The notes beneath the pieces are model-generated. The model worked only from the letters and a program-made list of their open reading frames with translations. It made no database searches and had not been told where the DNA came from. From the NCBI GenBank assembly GCA_003225615.1, contig QIAS01000290.1, positions 1-6,506 on the forward strand: a stretch of DNA of 6,506 nt, written 5' to 3'. Position 1 is the stretch's first letter, and the number at the start of each line of letters is the position of its first letter. Source of the stretch: Acidobacteriota bacterium. Lineage in GTDB: Bacteria > Acidobacteriota > Terriglobia > Terriglobales > Acidobacteriaceae. Of this stretch, positions 6,227 through 6,506 are shown piece by piece. Position numbers and translations under genes: made by a program.

Positions 6227-6257
6227 CGGTTACTTCCGATGCCGAAGCAGGTAACCG
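6227..6257. repeat. Inverted repeat (hairpin) downstream of the FmdB gene
   Basis: CGGTTAC (6227-6233) and GTAACCG (6251-6257) are perfect 7-bp complements around a 17-base loop, and the loop itself holds a TTC/GAA pair that can extend the stem with a bulge. It lies 60 bases after the FmdB stop. No T-run follows, so it is not a classical intrinsic terminator; it could still end or protect the transcript, or be a protein-binding site. The rest of the 239-base gap (6167-6405) shows no open frame with gene-like content and no clear promoter. Confidence 0.4.
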
Positions 6258-6405
6258 ATGTCATTCCGATTTACCGCTAAGTTCAGCTTTCACAATCCCC
6301 GATGACTTTCGAGACCCCAAATCTATAACCGCTGTTACTTTGCTTCTCCCGCCTGATTACATAGCATGCTCCCAGTATCGTTCCGGCAATTCCACTCGAA
6401 ACCTC

Positions 6406-6506
6406 ATGGACCGACGTCGCGAAACTCGCGTGGATGTCTTACTACCAGTGCGAATCTGGGGCGTGGACAACTATTGCTGCCCCTTCATGCAGCTGGCCCG
6501 AGTAAG
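6406..6506 (+). CDS. PilZ-domain-like protein (5' fragment, runs off window)
   Basis: Only the first 33 codons are present. They read MDRRRETRVDVLLPVRIWGV followed by a short Cys-containing stretch and PFMQLARV. The Arg-rich start with RRxxxR, then LPVRIWGVD and a Pro-Phe segment, resembles the N-terminal part of PilZ domains, where the RxxxR motif contacts cyclic di-GMP. The second motif (D/N-x-S-x-x-G) would fall just outside the window, so the assignment cannot be confirmed. No in-frame start exists close upstream of the ATG, and the ribosome site is weak. If correct, the protein would be a cyclic di-GMP effector or a PilZ-derived regulator. Confidence 0.55.
   Translation, partial: MDRRRETRVDVLLPVRIWGVDNYCCPFMQLARV

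Overview
The window looks like chromosomal DNA from a soil-type bacterium, most likely of the phylum Acidobacteriota (Terriglobia/Koribacter-like). This is inferred from the moderately high GC content and from several proteins whose wording I associate with that group: the 66-aa Cys protein, the DUF1624-type membrane protein, the LemA/TPM/nucleotidyltransferase set, and the FmdB protein ending in a CGSCGDPRGPGAC tail. No database search was possible. There is no sign of a phage, insertion sequence, CRISPR array or plasmid function, and coding density is high.

Left part (1-2036). The minus strand carries the 5' end of an exported amidohydrolase, cut by the window edge, with a recognisable promoter. 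Upstream of it, also on the minus strand, is a tRNA-Arg(UCU) gene with an encoded CCA end. Two plus-strand genes diverge from the tRNA: a small four-cysteine, zinc-ribbon-like protein and a roughly ten-helix membrane protein of the HGSNAT/DUF1624 acyltransferase type.

Central part (2053-5900, all minus strand). Five closely spaced genes look like one operon. In transcription order they are: a YheT-type alpha/beta hydrolase, a secreted/membrane-anchored TPM-domain (YgcG-like) protein with a Gly-rich tail, a nucleotidyltransferase-fold protein with an Asp-to-Asn change in its metal motif, a LemA protein, and a 200-aa protein of unknown function. LemA and TPM proteins are commonly neighbours and act at the cell envelope; the roles of the other members are open. 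The hydrolase gene has a defective-looking 5' end. Its homologous-looking N-terminus continues about 80 codons upstream of the first in-frame ATG, and a suitable ATG is reached only by shifting one base at a GGGG run.

Right part (5933-6506). An FmdB-type zinc-ribbon protein is transcribed divergently from the operon. It is followed by 239 bp of non-coding DNA with one clear inverted repeat, then by the first 33 codons of what looks like a PilZ-domain protein running off the window.

Overall this is an ordinary housekeeping/accessory region. The points most worth checking are the frameshifted hydrolase start, the altered nucleotidyltransferase motif inside a LemA/TPM operon, and the uncharacterised 200-aa protein.
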